A stretch of 64,000 nt of DNA from JAWXUU01 sp044426085 (GCA_044426085.1 JAWXUU010000006.1:66411-130410), one strand, 5' to 3'. Shown: positions 8,286 to 17,545, counted from the first letter of the stretch. Notes: generated by a model not told the origin, from the sequence alone. Made by a program: numbers and translations.

Positions 8286-8316
8286 TGTAAAAACAAAGCT
8301 CCGCTTTGTTTTTACA
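8286..8316. repeat. Gene-end palindrome containing a stop codon
   Basis: Arms TGTAAAAACAAAGC flank a TCC centre. The minus-strand TAA of the DUF6320-like gene (8312-8314) is inside the arm. The extra A in each arm, compared with the palindrome at 7402, matches the gene end on the other side. Confidence 0.8.
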
Positions 8317-8986
8317 GGTGTAATCTTTTTTTCATTTCTCCTGCTAGTCCTTTTTGGGATACTGTTATTATCACTGCTAGGGCGACGATTGCTGTTAGGG
8401 TGCTTGCTATTATTCCCCATTTGATTGGGACAAAGAACAGCAGTGGGGCTTGCAGAATTGCTACTGCCAAGGTTGCCACGCTGTAGTGCAAGTGGTCGCG
8501 ATAATTAAGCAAGTTGGCAAGGGCGATTATCGCGATTGCGACACTGACTGACATTGCCAAAAATGGGATTGCGTAGCACGCCGACCACCCTGAAAAACCT
8601 GTGAGAAACACGTCGATTGAAAGCAGCAGAAGTGAAATTGTTAGCAGTTGGCGAAACAAAACCTTCGTTGCGTTGCCTTTTTTCATTATGCATTTTGAAA
8701 TTAGATGCCAGCAATAAAAAGTGCCAACACCCACAATCACGCTCCATTTTACGGGTGCGATTTTATACGTTGCGATGTTGATTATCACGCAAACGAAAAC
8801 CGCCACTGCCGACATCGCCAAAAACAGCTTGGATAAAAAGTTTCGCTTGTTGGAGCTTTCGCGTATCACCGCGGTGGGAAATTTCATTCCGCACGCGTTA
8901 TCAACTTCCACAAGTTGGTCGCCACAAAGGGGGCAATATGATCTGTCGGTGTCGACCGACATCTTGCAATCGTTGCAAAATTTCAT
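8312..8986 (-). CDS. Zinc-ribbon multi-pass membrane protein (DUF6320-like)
   Basis: The protein has 224 residues. It starts with a zinc ribbon (MKFCNDCKMSVDTDRSYCPLCGDQL, residues 1-25, CxxC...CxxC). About six hydrophobic segments follow between residues 50 and 205, and the tail is basic. This architecture, placed directly after an alcohol-acetyltransferase-like gene, fits the DUF6320 family known from gut Clostridia; function is unknown. The ATG at 8986 was chosen because AGGAGAAAAC precedes it. It is 62 bases downstream of the acyltransferase gene on the same strand, so one transcript is likely. Confidence 0.7.
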   Translation of the reverse strand: MKFCNDCKMSVDTDRSYCPLCGDQLVEVDNACGMKFPTAVIRESSNKRNFLSKLFLAMSAVAVFVCVIINIATYKIAPVKWSVIVGVGTFYCWHLISKCIMKKGNATKVLFRQLLTISLLLLSIDVFLTGFSGWSACYAIPFLAMSVSVAIAIIALANLLNYRDHLHYSVATLAVAILQAPLLFFVPIKWGIIASTLTAIVALAVIITVSQKGLAGEMKKRLHL

Positions 8987-9048
8987 GTTTTCTCCTGTTT
9001 TATATGGTAAAGTGATTTTCACTTATGGTGAAGTGATTCCACACTTAT

Positions 9049-10599
9049 TTATTCTTCAAAATATGTTGATTCAAGCTGAAATTCTAGACCTTGCGATTGC
9101 AGAAATCTGAAAAATTCCTTTTCTAGTGGGCATTCTCTTATTCGCCTTGTGAAAGAAAAGCACAAGTCGTCGCGATAGGTCACGGCGGAGCAGAATGTTA
9201 CGCCATGCGCCGAAACTGACGATTGGAATTCCAATCCAACCACATGTTTTTCCATGCTTTCTGGCAATTTCACCACACCTAGGTTTGAAAAATTGGTTGT
9301 GATGTTTTTTAGACCCGATGTGAAATACACCGTTTTCATGATAAAGTTTTTAAGTGGGAGTGGGGCGATTCTTATTGCTAGATTTTTTTCAATTTGGGTG
9401 TGTGAAGAAAATCTTGAAATAAGGAAATCTTTTGTTAGCGTTTGATTGAAGCTTTCTTTCACACCCGCAAGAACGCTGTCGAAATCCACGGCATCGCCTT
9501 TTTTGATAGCGCCATGCACAAAACTTGAAAAGTTTCGTAGCGTTTCGGAAGGGAAAAGTTTGCGAAGATTCACCGGCACAAGCACTTGGATTGGGTGTTT
9601 AAAATTGTGGTCGTTGCCTTTGAAATCTATGTTGTAGACAGAAATCAAAAGCGCCGTCACGACGTATTGCGTGATCGTGCAATTTTTTTCTTTGGCAAGT
9701 TGCAAAAATGCTTTTGCGGATGTGTGCGCGTTGATAACTGAAAAGCCGTATCCGAATTCTGTGCCCGTCATCTTGTGGGCGCGTGGTGGCATTTCCACTT
9801 TCTTGTTGTTTTTATCATAATATTTTAAATAGCTGTTTTCATGTTCCGATAGCGATGATTTTGCGTGGGGATTTTTCACAAGTCCCTCCGTTGCAACATC
9901 TTCGCCACGCATTTGCAAATAGCTGAAAAGTAGCGTTTTCAAAAATTCCATACCACCGCCACCGTCGGACAGCGAATGGAAAATATCCAGATAGATTCTG
10001 TTTTCAAAATACGAAACTTTGAATAAATAATCATTCAAGTTGCTTGGCACAATCAAGGCACAAGGCGTGTCGTCATCTTGAAAAATTTTCGGGCGTTTTT
10101 CGTTGAATTCAAAGAAGAACCAAAACGCACCACGGCGTAGCTTCACGCGAAAGGCGGGGTGACGTTCCAACGTTTGCACAAGCGCTTTTTGCAAAATTTG
10201 TGGGTCGACATCTTCTTTCAACCTTGCACCAAGGCGAAAAACATTTGTATCTTTCACCGAAGAAACGGCGGGGAAAATCTTGCCGGCGTTATCCAGCTTG
10301 TACCAATCGAAAACCTTTTTGTTCGATTTTGCAAGCATTTGGTTTATTTCAGATTTTTCTTCTTGCACACTCTTTTTATACTGTGCACGCTGAATTTTGA
10401 TTTCTGCTTTCACGCGGTTTTTTTCCTGTTTAAACGCGGATTTCGTCTGTTTTTTTGCGTGTTTTTCCTGCGATTTTTCAGCTTTGGCTTCAGCGGTTTC
10501 CGATTTTGCCTTGGCTTTGGCTTCGGATTTGGCTTCGGATTTGGCTTCGGCGGTTTCCGATTTGCTTGTTTTTTTGAGTTTTTCTTTATCTTTTGCCAT
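9049..10599 (-). CDS. Condensation/alcohol-acetyltransferase-like acyltransferase
   Basis: The protein has 516 residues. Residues 1-100 are low-complexity and highly charged, with repeated AEAKSEAK units and a long Lys/Glu helix, absent from the core family. From about residue 100 the protein looks like the chloramphenicol-acetyltransferase/condensation fold: LERHPAFRVKLRR, then HSLSDGGGGMEFL (HxxxDG, catalytic His about residue 212), and a C-terminal FSNLGVVKLP segment. Relatives are called alcohol acetyltransferases or Pap-like acyltransferases; the substrate here is unknown. AAGGAAAAAAG precedes the ATG. It pairs with the zinc-ribbon membrane gene downstream, so a lipid or envelope modification at the membrane is possible. 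Confidence 0.72.
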   Translation of the reverse strand: MAKDKEKLKKTSKSETAEAKSEAKSEAKAKAKSETAEAKAEKSQEKHAKKQTKSAFKQEKNRVKAEIKIQRAQYKKSVQEEKSEINQMLAKSNKKVFDWYKLDNAGKIFPAVSSVKDTNVFRLGARLKEDVDPQILQKALVQTLERHPAFRVKLRRGAFWFFFEFNEKRPKIFQDDDTPCALIVPSNLNDYLFKVSYFENRIYLDIFHSLSDGGGGMEFLKTLLFSYLQMRGEDVATEGLVKNPHAKSSLSEHENSYLKYYDKNNKKVEMPPRAHKMTGTEFGYGFSVINAHTSAKAFLQLAKEKNCTITQYVVTALLISVYNIDFKGNDHNFKHPIQVLVPVNLRKLFPSETLRNFSSFVHGAIKKGDAVDFDSVLAGVKESFNQTLTKDFLISRFSSHTQIEKNLAIRIAPLPLKNFIMKTVYFTSGLKNITTNFSNLGVVKLPESMEKHVVGLEFQSSVSAHGVTFCSAVTYRDDLCFSFTRRIRECPLEKEFFRFLQSQGLEFQLESTYFEE

Positions 10600-10620
10600 C
10601 TTTTTTCCTTGGGATAAAGA

Positions 10621-11325
10621 TTATATCCCCAATTGGTATTTCAAAATACCCTTTGCGATGTCATCTGCTATTTCTTGCCTATATTCTGCCGTTGCGAGCT
10701 TTTCCGCTTCGCTTGCAGTTGTGATAAACCCACATTCGATAAGAACTGCGGGCATGTTTATTTTTGTTGTTATGAAAAAGTCGCCATGCCTCACCACCGC
10801 GTTTTCCAACTGGCTTGCTATTGCATTTGCGATTTCTAGCGATTGAGCATTTTTGGTGTCGCAATATATCACCACACCCGTGCGGTCGGTAAGGATTGAC
10901 GCGTTGAGATGTATGCTGACGAGAATATCAGCGCCACCGCTTTCGCAAATTTCCTTTCTTGCAAGCATATCGCGTTTTTTGAAACCTGGGAGCGTTGTGC
11001 CATAAAGCCCATAATCCCCCGTTCGCGTCATCACTGTTTGAAACGAAAGACTTGACAGCGTTTCTTGCAACGCTTCTGAAATCTGCAAATTTATATCCGC
11101 TTCAATAAGTCCGTTGCCCGTTGCTCCGCCATCAATACCGCCGTGACCTGCATCGATTGCAATCGTTGTGAATGCGGGATAGCTTGAAATTGACGAAATG
11201 TTTTCCGTTTTGTTTATTGTGAGAAACACCACGCAAGTGAAAACAAGGGTGAACACCAAAAACCACCACACGTTGGGAATAAAAATTCGCAATGGCAACT
11301 TGTTTTTCACGCTTACTATATTCAT
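10621..11325 (-). CDS. N-acetylmuramoyl-L-alanine amidase (Amidase_3)
   Basis: It cleaves the amide bond between MurNAc and the stem peptide outside the membrane. Near the N-terminus is a signal anchor (FIPNVWWFLVFTLVFTCVVF). The amidase domain follows, with the zinc motifs IAIDAGHGGIDGGA (His), LIEADIN (Glu), SIHLNAS (His) and the catalytic Glu in IECGFITT. The domain organisation resembles CwlD, which acts in spore cortex maturation, but CwlD identity is not proven. The start is uncertain: ATG 11325 lacks a good RBS. The frame continues to a GTG at 11415 that overlaps the upstream gene and would add a Lys-rich cytoplasmic tail. It lies in a minus-strand cluster with the hypothetical gene upstream. 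Confidence 0.88.
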   Translation of the reverse strand: MNIVSVKNKLPLRIFIPNVWWFLVFTLVFTCVVFLTINKTENISSISSYPAFTTIAIDAGHGGIDGGATGNGLIEADINLQISEALQETLSSLSFQTVMTRTGDYGLYGTTLPGFKKRDMLARKEICESGGADILVSIHLNASILTDRTGVVIYCDTKNAQSLEIANAIASQLENAVVRHGDFFITTKINMPAVLIECGFITTASEAEKLATAEYRQEIADDIAKGILKYQLGI

Positions 11326-11399
11326 TTTATAATAATTTTCCCCATTTTGCAATATATTTTTCCGACTTTTTACTTTTTTTTCCACCTTTCCGCCCTTTT

Positions 11400-12440
11400 T
11401 TACCACAATAGCCACACCACCTTTGAAAATTCCTTAGGAATATAGCTTGGAAGAATCACTTCTTCTGATTGCTTGATGTTTGTAACTTTGAAAAAACTGC
11501 CGTCACTTTGCGTTTCAAGTTGAAATTTTCGCGTTTCATACATGCTGTTTTCCGTTTGATATAGCAAAATCATTCCGTCGGGCGCGGGGATTATTCCACA
11601 AAAATCACCGATGAATTCCACAATATCTTCCACGCTTTGGCAAAGTTCTTGCGAAAGATATTTCGACAGCATTTTGGTTTTTAGCTGTGGCGATAGATAC
11701 TTTGCAAGAAACAAAACTTCAAAAAAGAAAGGCGGAAAAGTTTCCGCTGTGTAGTTTTCCAAAAACGCTGTGCTTGCGGAATTATAAGCTTCGCAACTGC
11801 CACTAAAAATATTGCTTTGGGGATATTCAAGGGGGAAACTGCCGTCAAATGTGATGTGGCAAGATGTTTGATTTTTCAGCTCGATTTTCACTTCGCCGTT
11901 TGAAATTTGAAAGGTCGTAGCGGGGATTTTTTCGCTTGCAATATATTCCACACCGTCGAAAAACAGCACTGTTATATAGCTTTCAAACTGCAAAATTATA
12001 TAATCGCCACCGCGGATATTCACGCAGTCGCTGGATTTTAGATTGCAGTTTTCAAGAGAGTATCCGCCGTTTTGGCAAAACACTTCCACACCGCTTTTTT
12101 GTGAAGTTTCTCCGCCATGGGAAAAAACAACGTGCCTTGCACTTGCAATATATTCGCTTTTTGTGGGTTGATAATGTGTTTCACTGCAATCGCTTTTTGC
12201 CATTTTACTGTGCGTTTGTGCGATTTCACCACGGGGATAAATAAGGGCAGTGTCGCCCACAAAAACACAGTTGCAACAGTCCGCCCAACCGCGGTTTTTT
12301 TTGCAAATATAAACTTCCCACGTGCCACCCATATTCGCACCGCGCAAAAACAGCGGTAGCTCGCAAGAAAAATTCCCATCGCAAACCCCGCCACCACAAA
12401 ATTTCACCGATAAATCATCATCAAAAATCAAAACTTCCAT
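11400..12440 (-). CDS. Conserved-looking hypothetical protein
   Basis: The protein has 346 residues and I do not recognise a family. There is no signal peptide or membrane segment. The N-terminal two thirds read like a beta-rich domain (repeated short hydrophobic strands, many Cys and Gly). The C-terminal part (about 235-300) is helical, and the protein ends in hydrophobic VVWLLW. The ATG at 12440 was chosen because AAGGGTG is 5 bases away; the GTG at 12446 is too close to it. It is just upstream of the amidase gene, possibly overlapping it, so an envelope-related role is a guess from position only. Confidence 0.6.
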   Translation of the reverse strand: MEVLIFDDDLSVKFCGGGVCDGNFSCELPLFLRGANMGGTWEVYICKKNRGWADCCNCVFVGDTALIYPRGEIAQTHSKMAKSDCSETHYQPTKSEYIASARHVVFSHGGETSQKSGVEVFCQNGGYSLENCNLKSSDCVNIRGGDYIILQFESYITVLFFDGVEYIASEKIPATTFQISNGEVKIELKNQTSCHITFDGSFPLEYPQSNIFSGSCEAYNSASTAFLENYTAETFPPFFFEVLFLAKYLSPQLKTKMLSKYLSQELCQSVEDIVEFIGDFCGIIPAPDGMILLYQTENSMYETRKFQLETQSDGSFFKVTNIKQSEEVILPSYIPKEFSKVVWLLW

Positions 12441-12517
12441 ATTCACCCTTTTTGATTATTATATTGTGGAGGAAGGAGAAAAAGAACGGGCGAAGCAAAG
12501 CTTTGCTTTGCTTCGCT

Positions 12518-12729
12518 AATTAAAAATTAAAAATTAAAAACAGGCTTCGCTCTGCGAGCTCGATAAAAATTGTGGTAGGCACTCGCGTTGCTCGTGCACT
12601 CTATTATATTTGGGCAATAAAAAAGGAACGCCCCTATTTGAATAGTTACGTTCCTGCCATTGGTTACTATTATAATTGAAAAGCACGAAGCGAAGCTGAG
12701 TGCATTACCACAATTTTTAATTTTTAATT
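12518..12729. repeat. Cloverleaf-type intergenic repeat, copy 6
   Basis: Heptads, then the satellite module CAGGCTTCGCTCTGCGAGCT, GTGGTAGGCACTCGC hairpin, central inverted repeat GGAACG...CGTTCC, right hairpin ending GAGTGC, TACCAC and heptads. It is flanked on both sides by palindromes of the GCGAAGC...GCTTCGC type. Confidence 0.9.
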
Positions 12730-12735
12730 GCGAAG

Positions 12736-14172
12736 CTACGCTTCGCTCACCATCATTTCCGGGTCCAAAATTTCATCTCTTATTCTCATTTTTGTTTTTA
12801 AAAGAACTACTGTGAATGCGATGAACATTGCTGTGACGGCAGCAAGGCATATGAGGCCTGCCGCAACCGACGATGCGGCGTAGGGCACTAGCAAGAAGAT
12901 TGGGAAGCCGAACGCGATTGCTGGGAGTGATTGCAAGACTGCGTTTGTTGCGGCTGGCGTTTTGAATTGCGGGTCGATTTCGCGAAGGAGAATCATGCCT
13001 GTTGAAAGCGTGCCTGTTAGCATGCCGAACATAACAAAGAACATTTCTTGGTTATATTGCGGATAGATTCTGTCGCAGATGAAACGCATATATACAAACG
13101 TGACAAAAAGTCCCAAAGTGCACACGATGATAAGCGGAACAAAAAGGCTTTTAAGCGCGGAAATTTCTATTGCGGCAATGCCCGCAACTATCATGAAATC
13201 AAACATCGCACCGCTGAAACGGTTAAGCAAAAATTCGCTTGGGTATGTTCTGCTCATCACGCCATCTTTTCTTAGTTTCAAGAAAACTTTTTTCACCACA
13301 ACCGCAACGATTGTGCCGAACATGAAGTTCAGACCCCAAATAAGCGGACGCACTGTGCCTTCACCAAAACTTCCGAGATATGTGACAGAGAGATAATCGA
13401 TAATCGCAATCAACAAAAATGTTGCGAAGTATATTCCAAACACGATTGCAAGCTGAATTGTGAACTTATCAACCGATTCCGCAAGCGGGATTTCGTCTGG
13501 ACTTGATGTTGCTTGAGCCTGTGAAGAAAAAGTATCTTCCACCTTGCCAAGCCTTTCAAGTTTACCTTGTTTTTTCAATATGTTCATATATACAACACCG
13601 AAAATGCAAGCGCAAAGGAAGCCAATCGCGGCGATTGCAAGACCAAAGCTTGCACCGCTTTCAAAGCCGTATGTTTCGTATATCACGCCAAAGCTGTAGG
13701 CTTGCCCAGGACCTTGACCAAAGCCAAGCGGAAGCAAAATACCAGAGGCAAAAAACAAATCTGGCATGATTGTGAACGCGAGAAGCATTGTGCAGGCAAG
13801 CCCCACGATGCATTGCACAAGATAGCCCGAAACAGTTATCATGCCCGTTGCTGTTATTGTTTTTGGCGAAGAAATCGCCTTGCCCGTTTTTTGCGAAACC
13901 GACGGTTTCAACGCAACCGCGATAAAGCCAAGCCCAAGCGAATGATACGTCAATGTTTCCATGAACGTGTTATCGATAAACCTTTCGCAAATGGGAATGT
14001 TTTTAACCGCAAGAATCAAGAAACCCGCAATAACCGCTGTTGGCAAAAGCGACCTTCTGATAAAGCCAATTTTTCTTCTTAGCACATTTCCAACAGCAAT
14101 CGCCATTGCAATTATGCCCATTTGGATTATGAATGTCCAAAGACTATAATCCCAAAAATAAGTTACCGTCAT
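12736..14172 (-). CDS. gltS: Sodium/glutamate symporter family protein
   Basis: This predicted inner-membrane Na+-coupled glutamate carrier has 478 residues, slightly longer than typical GltS (about 400). Many hydrophobic helices are visible. The inverted-repeat signature region reads LLPLGFGQGPGQAYSFG (about residues 140-156), matching the GxGQGPGQ motif of the family, and GTLSTGMILLREID is a probable second copy region. The region between residues 205 and 235 is a polar loop. The ATG at 14172 overlaps the acyltransferase gene upstream by 29 bases, with AAGGGG 7 bases before it, so coupling is likely. The stop TAG falls in the loop of a gene-end palindrome. Confidence 0.85.
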   Translation of the reverse strand: MTVTYFWDYSLWTFIIQMGIIAMAIAVGNVLRRKIGFIRRSLLPTAVIAGFLILAVKNIPICERFIDNTFMETLTYHSLGLGFIAVALKPSVSQKTGKAISSPKTITATGMITVSGYLVQCIVGLACTMLLAFTIMPDLFFASGILLPLGFGQGPGQAYSFGVIYETYGFESGASFGLAIAAIGFLCACIFGVVYMNILKKQGKLERLGKVEDTFSSQAQATSSPDEIPLAESVDKFTIQLAIVFGIYFATFLLIAIIDYLSVTYLGSFGEGTVRPLIWGLNFMFGTIVAVVVKKVFLKLRKDGVMSRTYPSEFLLNRFSGAMFDFMIVAGIAAIEISALKSLFVPLIIVCTLGLFVTFVYMRFICDRIYPQYNQEMFFVMFGMLTGTLSTGMILLREIDPQFKTPAATNAVLQSLPAIAFGFPIFLLVPYAASSVAAGLICLAAVTAMFIAFTVVLLKTKMRIRDEILDPEMMVSEA

Positions 14173-15355
14173 TCGTTACCCCTTCTTTCCTTTGTTTGAT
14201 TATATAAAACATGTTCATATATTTCATCATGCTTGTTGGTACGCCATTTTCTTTCAAGTGATAGATTGTATTTTTTGTGTAGATAATGACTTTAGTTCTT
14301 GCCATCAGACCCATATTCAAGATATCTTCAAATGGGACATGGAGTTTTCTTTCGCCATTTTTGAATGTTTCAAGACCGTTTTTTTCGGAAAATTTCACAT
14401 CGAACACGCCGAGAACTGAAAGGTGCATGTTATCCACTTGGAACACGTTGATACTGTTATCCGACAAGACAATATCGTTATCTTCCTTTGAAAACATTTC
14501 AATCGCAACAGCACGTTGCCATTTATACCAATCGGCAATCCTTGGGAAATTGAAGTTTCCACGCATTGGTTTTAGCGTTAAATCTTCAAGATATTCCACT
14601 TCAAGGTCGCAATTTTTGCAACCAATCATATTGCCCTTTGATGTGATGTTATCCATTTTTCCGCAGTTTGGGCAGATATAAACAGCCCTTTCCACGTTTT
14701 CTGCACGCACTTTTGATTTGCAGCTGAATTCTTCTTTTTCAACTGAAAGTCCCGCTTTGATTTTCTCGTATAGCGTTTCTACGCTCATTTCGGCAACTTC
14801 GCTTGCGGGGATAATCTCGCGAACAAGACCTTGCATTCTGCCTTTTCTTTGCTTGTTTGCAAACCTTGGCAAAACACCATATCCACCCACTAGGTTATAT
14901 ATTACCAAATCGGATTTCAACATTTTCACAAACTTGGCAATGGCGATATCAACGTGGCAAAGTTCTCCGCTGTATGTTCTGTTGCCTTCGGGGAAAACCA
15001 TTACGTTTCCGCCTTCATTGACAACCCTTTTCGCTTTTCTGACTGCTGTTAGATCCTTTGACGATTTCGCTTTTGGGATTATGCCAAGCATCCAAATGAT
15101 ATATCTGCCTGTCCACTTGTTCAAAAGGTCGTCTGACGCCAAAAAATACAGCGCTTTGTTGAAATATGACCCCACCATAAACTGATCGGCAAATGTCGTG
15201 TGGTTGCAAATAACAACGTGACTTTTTCCCTTTTCAAGTTTGACGACTTTCGCAGTGAATCCATATCTGATTCTGCAATAAATTCTGCCAATAGGGCGGA
15301 AAATCCCAAAGAAAATACTGTGTCTTTTCCGCATCATTGTGTTTTTCTTCTTCAT
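14144..15355 (-). CDS. PlsC-type acyltransferase fused to a zinc ribbon and C-terminal domain
   Basis: The protein has 403 residues. The N-terminal domain (about 15-190) is a 1-acyl-glycerol-3-phosphate acyltransferase fold with CNHTTFADQF (the HX4D catalytic motif) and FPEGNRT. It probably esterifies a lipid at the inner membrane face. Unlike ordinary PlsC (about 240 residues), it continues into a CxxC...CxxC zinc ribbon (YICPNCGKMDN, then IGCKNCDLEVEY, about 228-255). After that comes a domain of about 140 residues with beta-strand character, possibly PH/GRAM-like; that is a guess. The ATG at 15355 has AGAGGT 5 bases upstream. It overlaps gltS downstream. Confidence 0.82.
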   Translation of the reverse strand: MKKKNTMMRKRHSIFFGIFRPIGRIYCRIRYGFTAKVVKLEKGKSHVVICNHTTFADQFMVGSYFNKALYFLASDDLLNKWTGRYIIWMLGIIPKAKSSKDLTAVRKAKRVVNEGGNVMVFPEGNRTYSGELCHVDIAIAKFVKMLKSDLVIYNLVGGYGVLPRFANKQRKGRMQGLVREIIPASEVAEMSVETLYEKIKAGLSVEKEEFSCKSKVRAENVERAVYICPNCGKMDNITSKGNMIGCKNCDLEVEYLEDLTLKPMRGNFNFPRIADWYKWQRAVAIEMFSKEDNDIVLSDNSINVFQVDNMHLSVLGVFDVKFSEKNGLETFKNGERKLHVPFEDILNMGLMARTKVIIYTKNTIYHLKENGVPTSMMKYMNMFYIIKQRKEGVTNDGNLFLGL

Positions 15356-15497
15356 TATGTACCTCTTTCTTGCTTTATTCAATTTGTTTACTTACAGTTT
15401 ATTTCTGCATAAGTATAGCATAAATCACCGCCATACACAAATGATTGCAAGCTTTTGTGGGCAAATTTATCACGCATTTGCTTGGATTTTCTTTACG

Positions 15498-16811
15498 TTA
15501 TTTATTTGCAAGAACATAATCCCTTGCAATTTGGTGGATATCCCCCGCACCCAGAAATAAAACCCTTTGAAAATCAGCTGTTTCAAGGCGCTTTTCAAGC
15601 TTATCTTTGCTGACAAATTCGGCATTTTGCAAATTTGAACAAAGGTGTTCGCCACTGCCGAGATAATCGAATTTTTCACGGGCGGGATAGGTTTGCGTTA
15701 TTATCAAATTTTCAAACCCCGAAAGGGCAACCACAAATTCCTTTAGCATAGCTTTTGTTCTTGAATAGGTGTGCGGTTGAAAAATCACAAGCGTTTCCGA
15801 CCCGAAAATTTCGCTTATTCCCAAAACTTGTGTTGGGTGGTGGGCATAGTCGCAAAAAATTTCACACCCATTTGCAAACCCGATTTGTTCAAGGCGACGC
15901 TTAACACCAAAAAATCCCGAAATCCCCTTTTGGATTTCGAAAGGCGTCGCCCCAAAAAGATACCCAACCACGCACGCGAAAAGTGCGTTTTCCACATTGA
16001 ATCTGCCCAAAATTTTCAGTTGGATTTCGCAAATAAAGCTGTTTTTCTTATAAAAATCAAAGGCGAATTTCCCCTTTTCGCTCTTCAAATTTCGCGCGGA
16101 AAAATCAGGGGGATTTTGGGAAAATTCAAGGCTTGTTGCGTCACAAACCAAAACTTCGCAAAACACACCCTTGGGAATATCAACTTTGCTTGCGACAGCT
16201 TTTGAAGTTACCACAAATTCGCTTGAATGCGCGAACTTTTCAAAGGATTTGTTTTGCTGAACCGCCGTTTTGAAATAGTCGGGGTGGTCGTATTCCACGT
16301 TTAAAATCACACCGACAGTGGGGGATAAAAAAAGGAAGTTGTCGCAATATTCACACGCTTCGCAAAGGAAAATATCACCACCATTTCCGCATTTTTTTCG
16401 AGCATTTTCACCGCCGATATGCAGCGTTGCAAAAAGCCCCGCAAATGCGAAAATCTCACCAATCATCGCGGTTGTAGTGGTTTTGCCATGACTGCCCGAA
16501 ACCGCCACAACCTTTTCGAATCCGCGTGAAATAAGCCCCAACAGTTCCCCGCGCGAAAACGTGCAGATGTGATTTTCCCTAGCGTATTTCAGCTCGGGAT
16601 TTTCCGCTGAAATCGCCGAAGAATACACCACAATTTGCGTGCCCGCGGGGATGTTTTTTTCGCTGTGGGTTTTATAAACCTTAACGCCAAGCGATTCAAG
16701 ATATGGCGCACCGCCACTATCCGATCCGCAAACGCACATATCTTTTTCAAGCAAAATTTCGCAAAGCCCGCTCATGGAAGCCCCGCCAATCCCAATCATA
16801 TAAACTTTCAT
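15498..16811 (-). CDS. murC: UDP-N-acetylmuramate-L-alanine ligase
   Basis: It is a cytoplasmic ATP-dependent ligase that adds L-Ala to UDP-MurNAc in peptidoglycan precursor synthesis. The protein has 437 residues, normal length. It begins MKVYMIGIGGASMSGLCEI (UDP-binding Rossmann motif), then AVSGSHGKTTTTAMIG (ATP-binding P-loop), LNVEYDHPDYF, and YAHHPTQV in the C-terminal domain. The ATG at 16811 is the family-typical start; the longer in-frame ATGs lack an RBS, and even here the RBS (AAGAGAA) is weak. It is not next to other mur genes; murB lies 35 kb to the right. Confidence 0.95.
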   Translation of the reverse strand: MKVYMIGIGGASMSGLCEILLEKDMCVCGSDSGGAPYLESLGVKVYKTHSEKNIPAGTQIVVYSSAISAENPELKYARENHICTFSRGELLGLISRGFEKVVAVSGSHGKTTTTAMIGEIFAFAGLFATLHIGGENARKKCGNGGDIFLCEACEYCDNFLFLSPTVGVILNVEYDHPDYFKTAVQQNKSFEKFAHSSEFVVTSKAVASKVDIPKGVFCEVLVCDATSLEFSQNPPDFSARNLKSEKGKFAFDFYKKNSFICEIQLKILGRFNVENALFACVVGYLFGATPFEIQKGISGFFGVKRRLEQIGFANGCEIFCDYAHHPTQVLGISEIFGSETLVIFQPHTYSRTKAMLKEFVVALSGFENLIITQTYPAREKFDYLGSGEHLCSNLQNAEFVSKDKLEKRLETADFQRVLFLGAGDIHQIARDYVLANK

Positions 16812-17068
16812 ATTTTCTCTTTTCATAATAAGATGTTTATGCAACAGCCTTAAAAATGTTGCAAGAAAATATATTTGTTATGGACTTTTATGACATTGCA
16901 GTTGTTTGCTATTTCCAAATTCAAACATCATTTGGGTTTTATGCACGAATTCTGTTAAGAAAATCGCAGTGAAATGGTGTTTTATGTGGAAAATTGTTAA
17001 ATAAATAACGTATTTCACTTATGCACAAAAAAAGAACAAAAAATATCAAAAAAATATTTGAAAATGTA

Positions 17069-17097
17069 TTGAAAAATGTAAATTTATGGTGTATGAT
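17069..17097 (+). promoter_or_regulatory. Promoter for spoVG
   Basis: TTGAAA (17069-17074), a 17-base spacer and TATGAT (17092-17097) lie 45 bases before the spoVG ATG, whose RBS is GGGGGG. The rest of the 330-bp gap 16812-17141 shows no further gene or repeat. Confidence 0.65.
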
Positions 17098-17141
17098 ATC
17101 TCTATTATACTATATAAATACTTAGATGGGGGGAATAAATA

Positions 17142-17417
17142 ATGGATTTAAACATCACTGACGTAAGAGTAAGACTTGTAAAAAAAGATGAAAGCAAACT
17201 CAAAGCAGTTGCTTCCATCACTATCGACGATTGCTTTGTGGTGCATGATATCAAAATCATTCAAGGCACTGAACATCCGTTCATTGCTATGCCTAGCAGA
17301 AAAACGCAGGAAGGCGAATATAAAGATGTCGCTCATCCAATCAGCACTTCAACACGCGATATGCTTTCAAAAATCGTTTTGGAAGAATATCAAAAAGCTT
17401 TGCTTGTGGAAGCTTGA
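17142..17417 (+). CDS. spoVG: Septation/sporulation regulator SpoVG
   Basis: This is a small nucleic-acid-binding regulator of 91 residues. MDLNITDVRVRLVKKDESKL, TIDDCFVVHDIKII, and FIAMPSRK are the family's conserved segments, and FIAMPSRK is diagnostic. In Bacillota SpoVG affects division-septum placement at sporulation and binds RNA or DNA. RBS GGGGGG lies 7 bases before the ATG. It is monocistronic, between its own promoter and a strong terminator. Confidence 0.96.
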   Translation: MDLNITDVRVRLVKKDESKLKAVASITIDDCFVVHDIKIIQGTEHPFIAMPSRKTQEGEYKDVAHPISTSTRDMLSKIVLEEYQKALLVEA

Positions 17418-17545
17418 TAATAAATTGATTTTATCGTTAAGCTTAACTTGCATGACATAAGTCTTTGTGTTTTGTCAAAAATTATGATATTTAGAAGGGT
17501 ATTTTGTATACTCAATTATTATTATTTTTTTAACTTTTTTCAACG

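Noticed and set aside
10159..10846. Long plus-strand frames opposite the acyltransferase and amidase genes (Phe/Ala-rich proteins)
   Set aside because: They mirror the AEAK repeats of the minus-strand gene, have no RBS and show no family motif.
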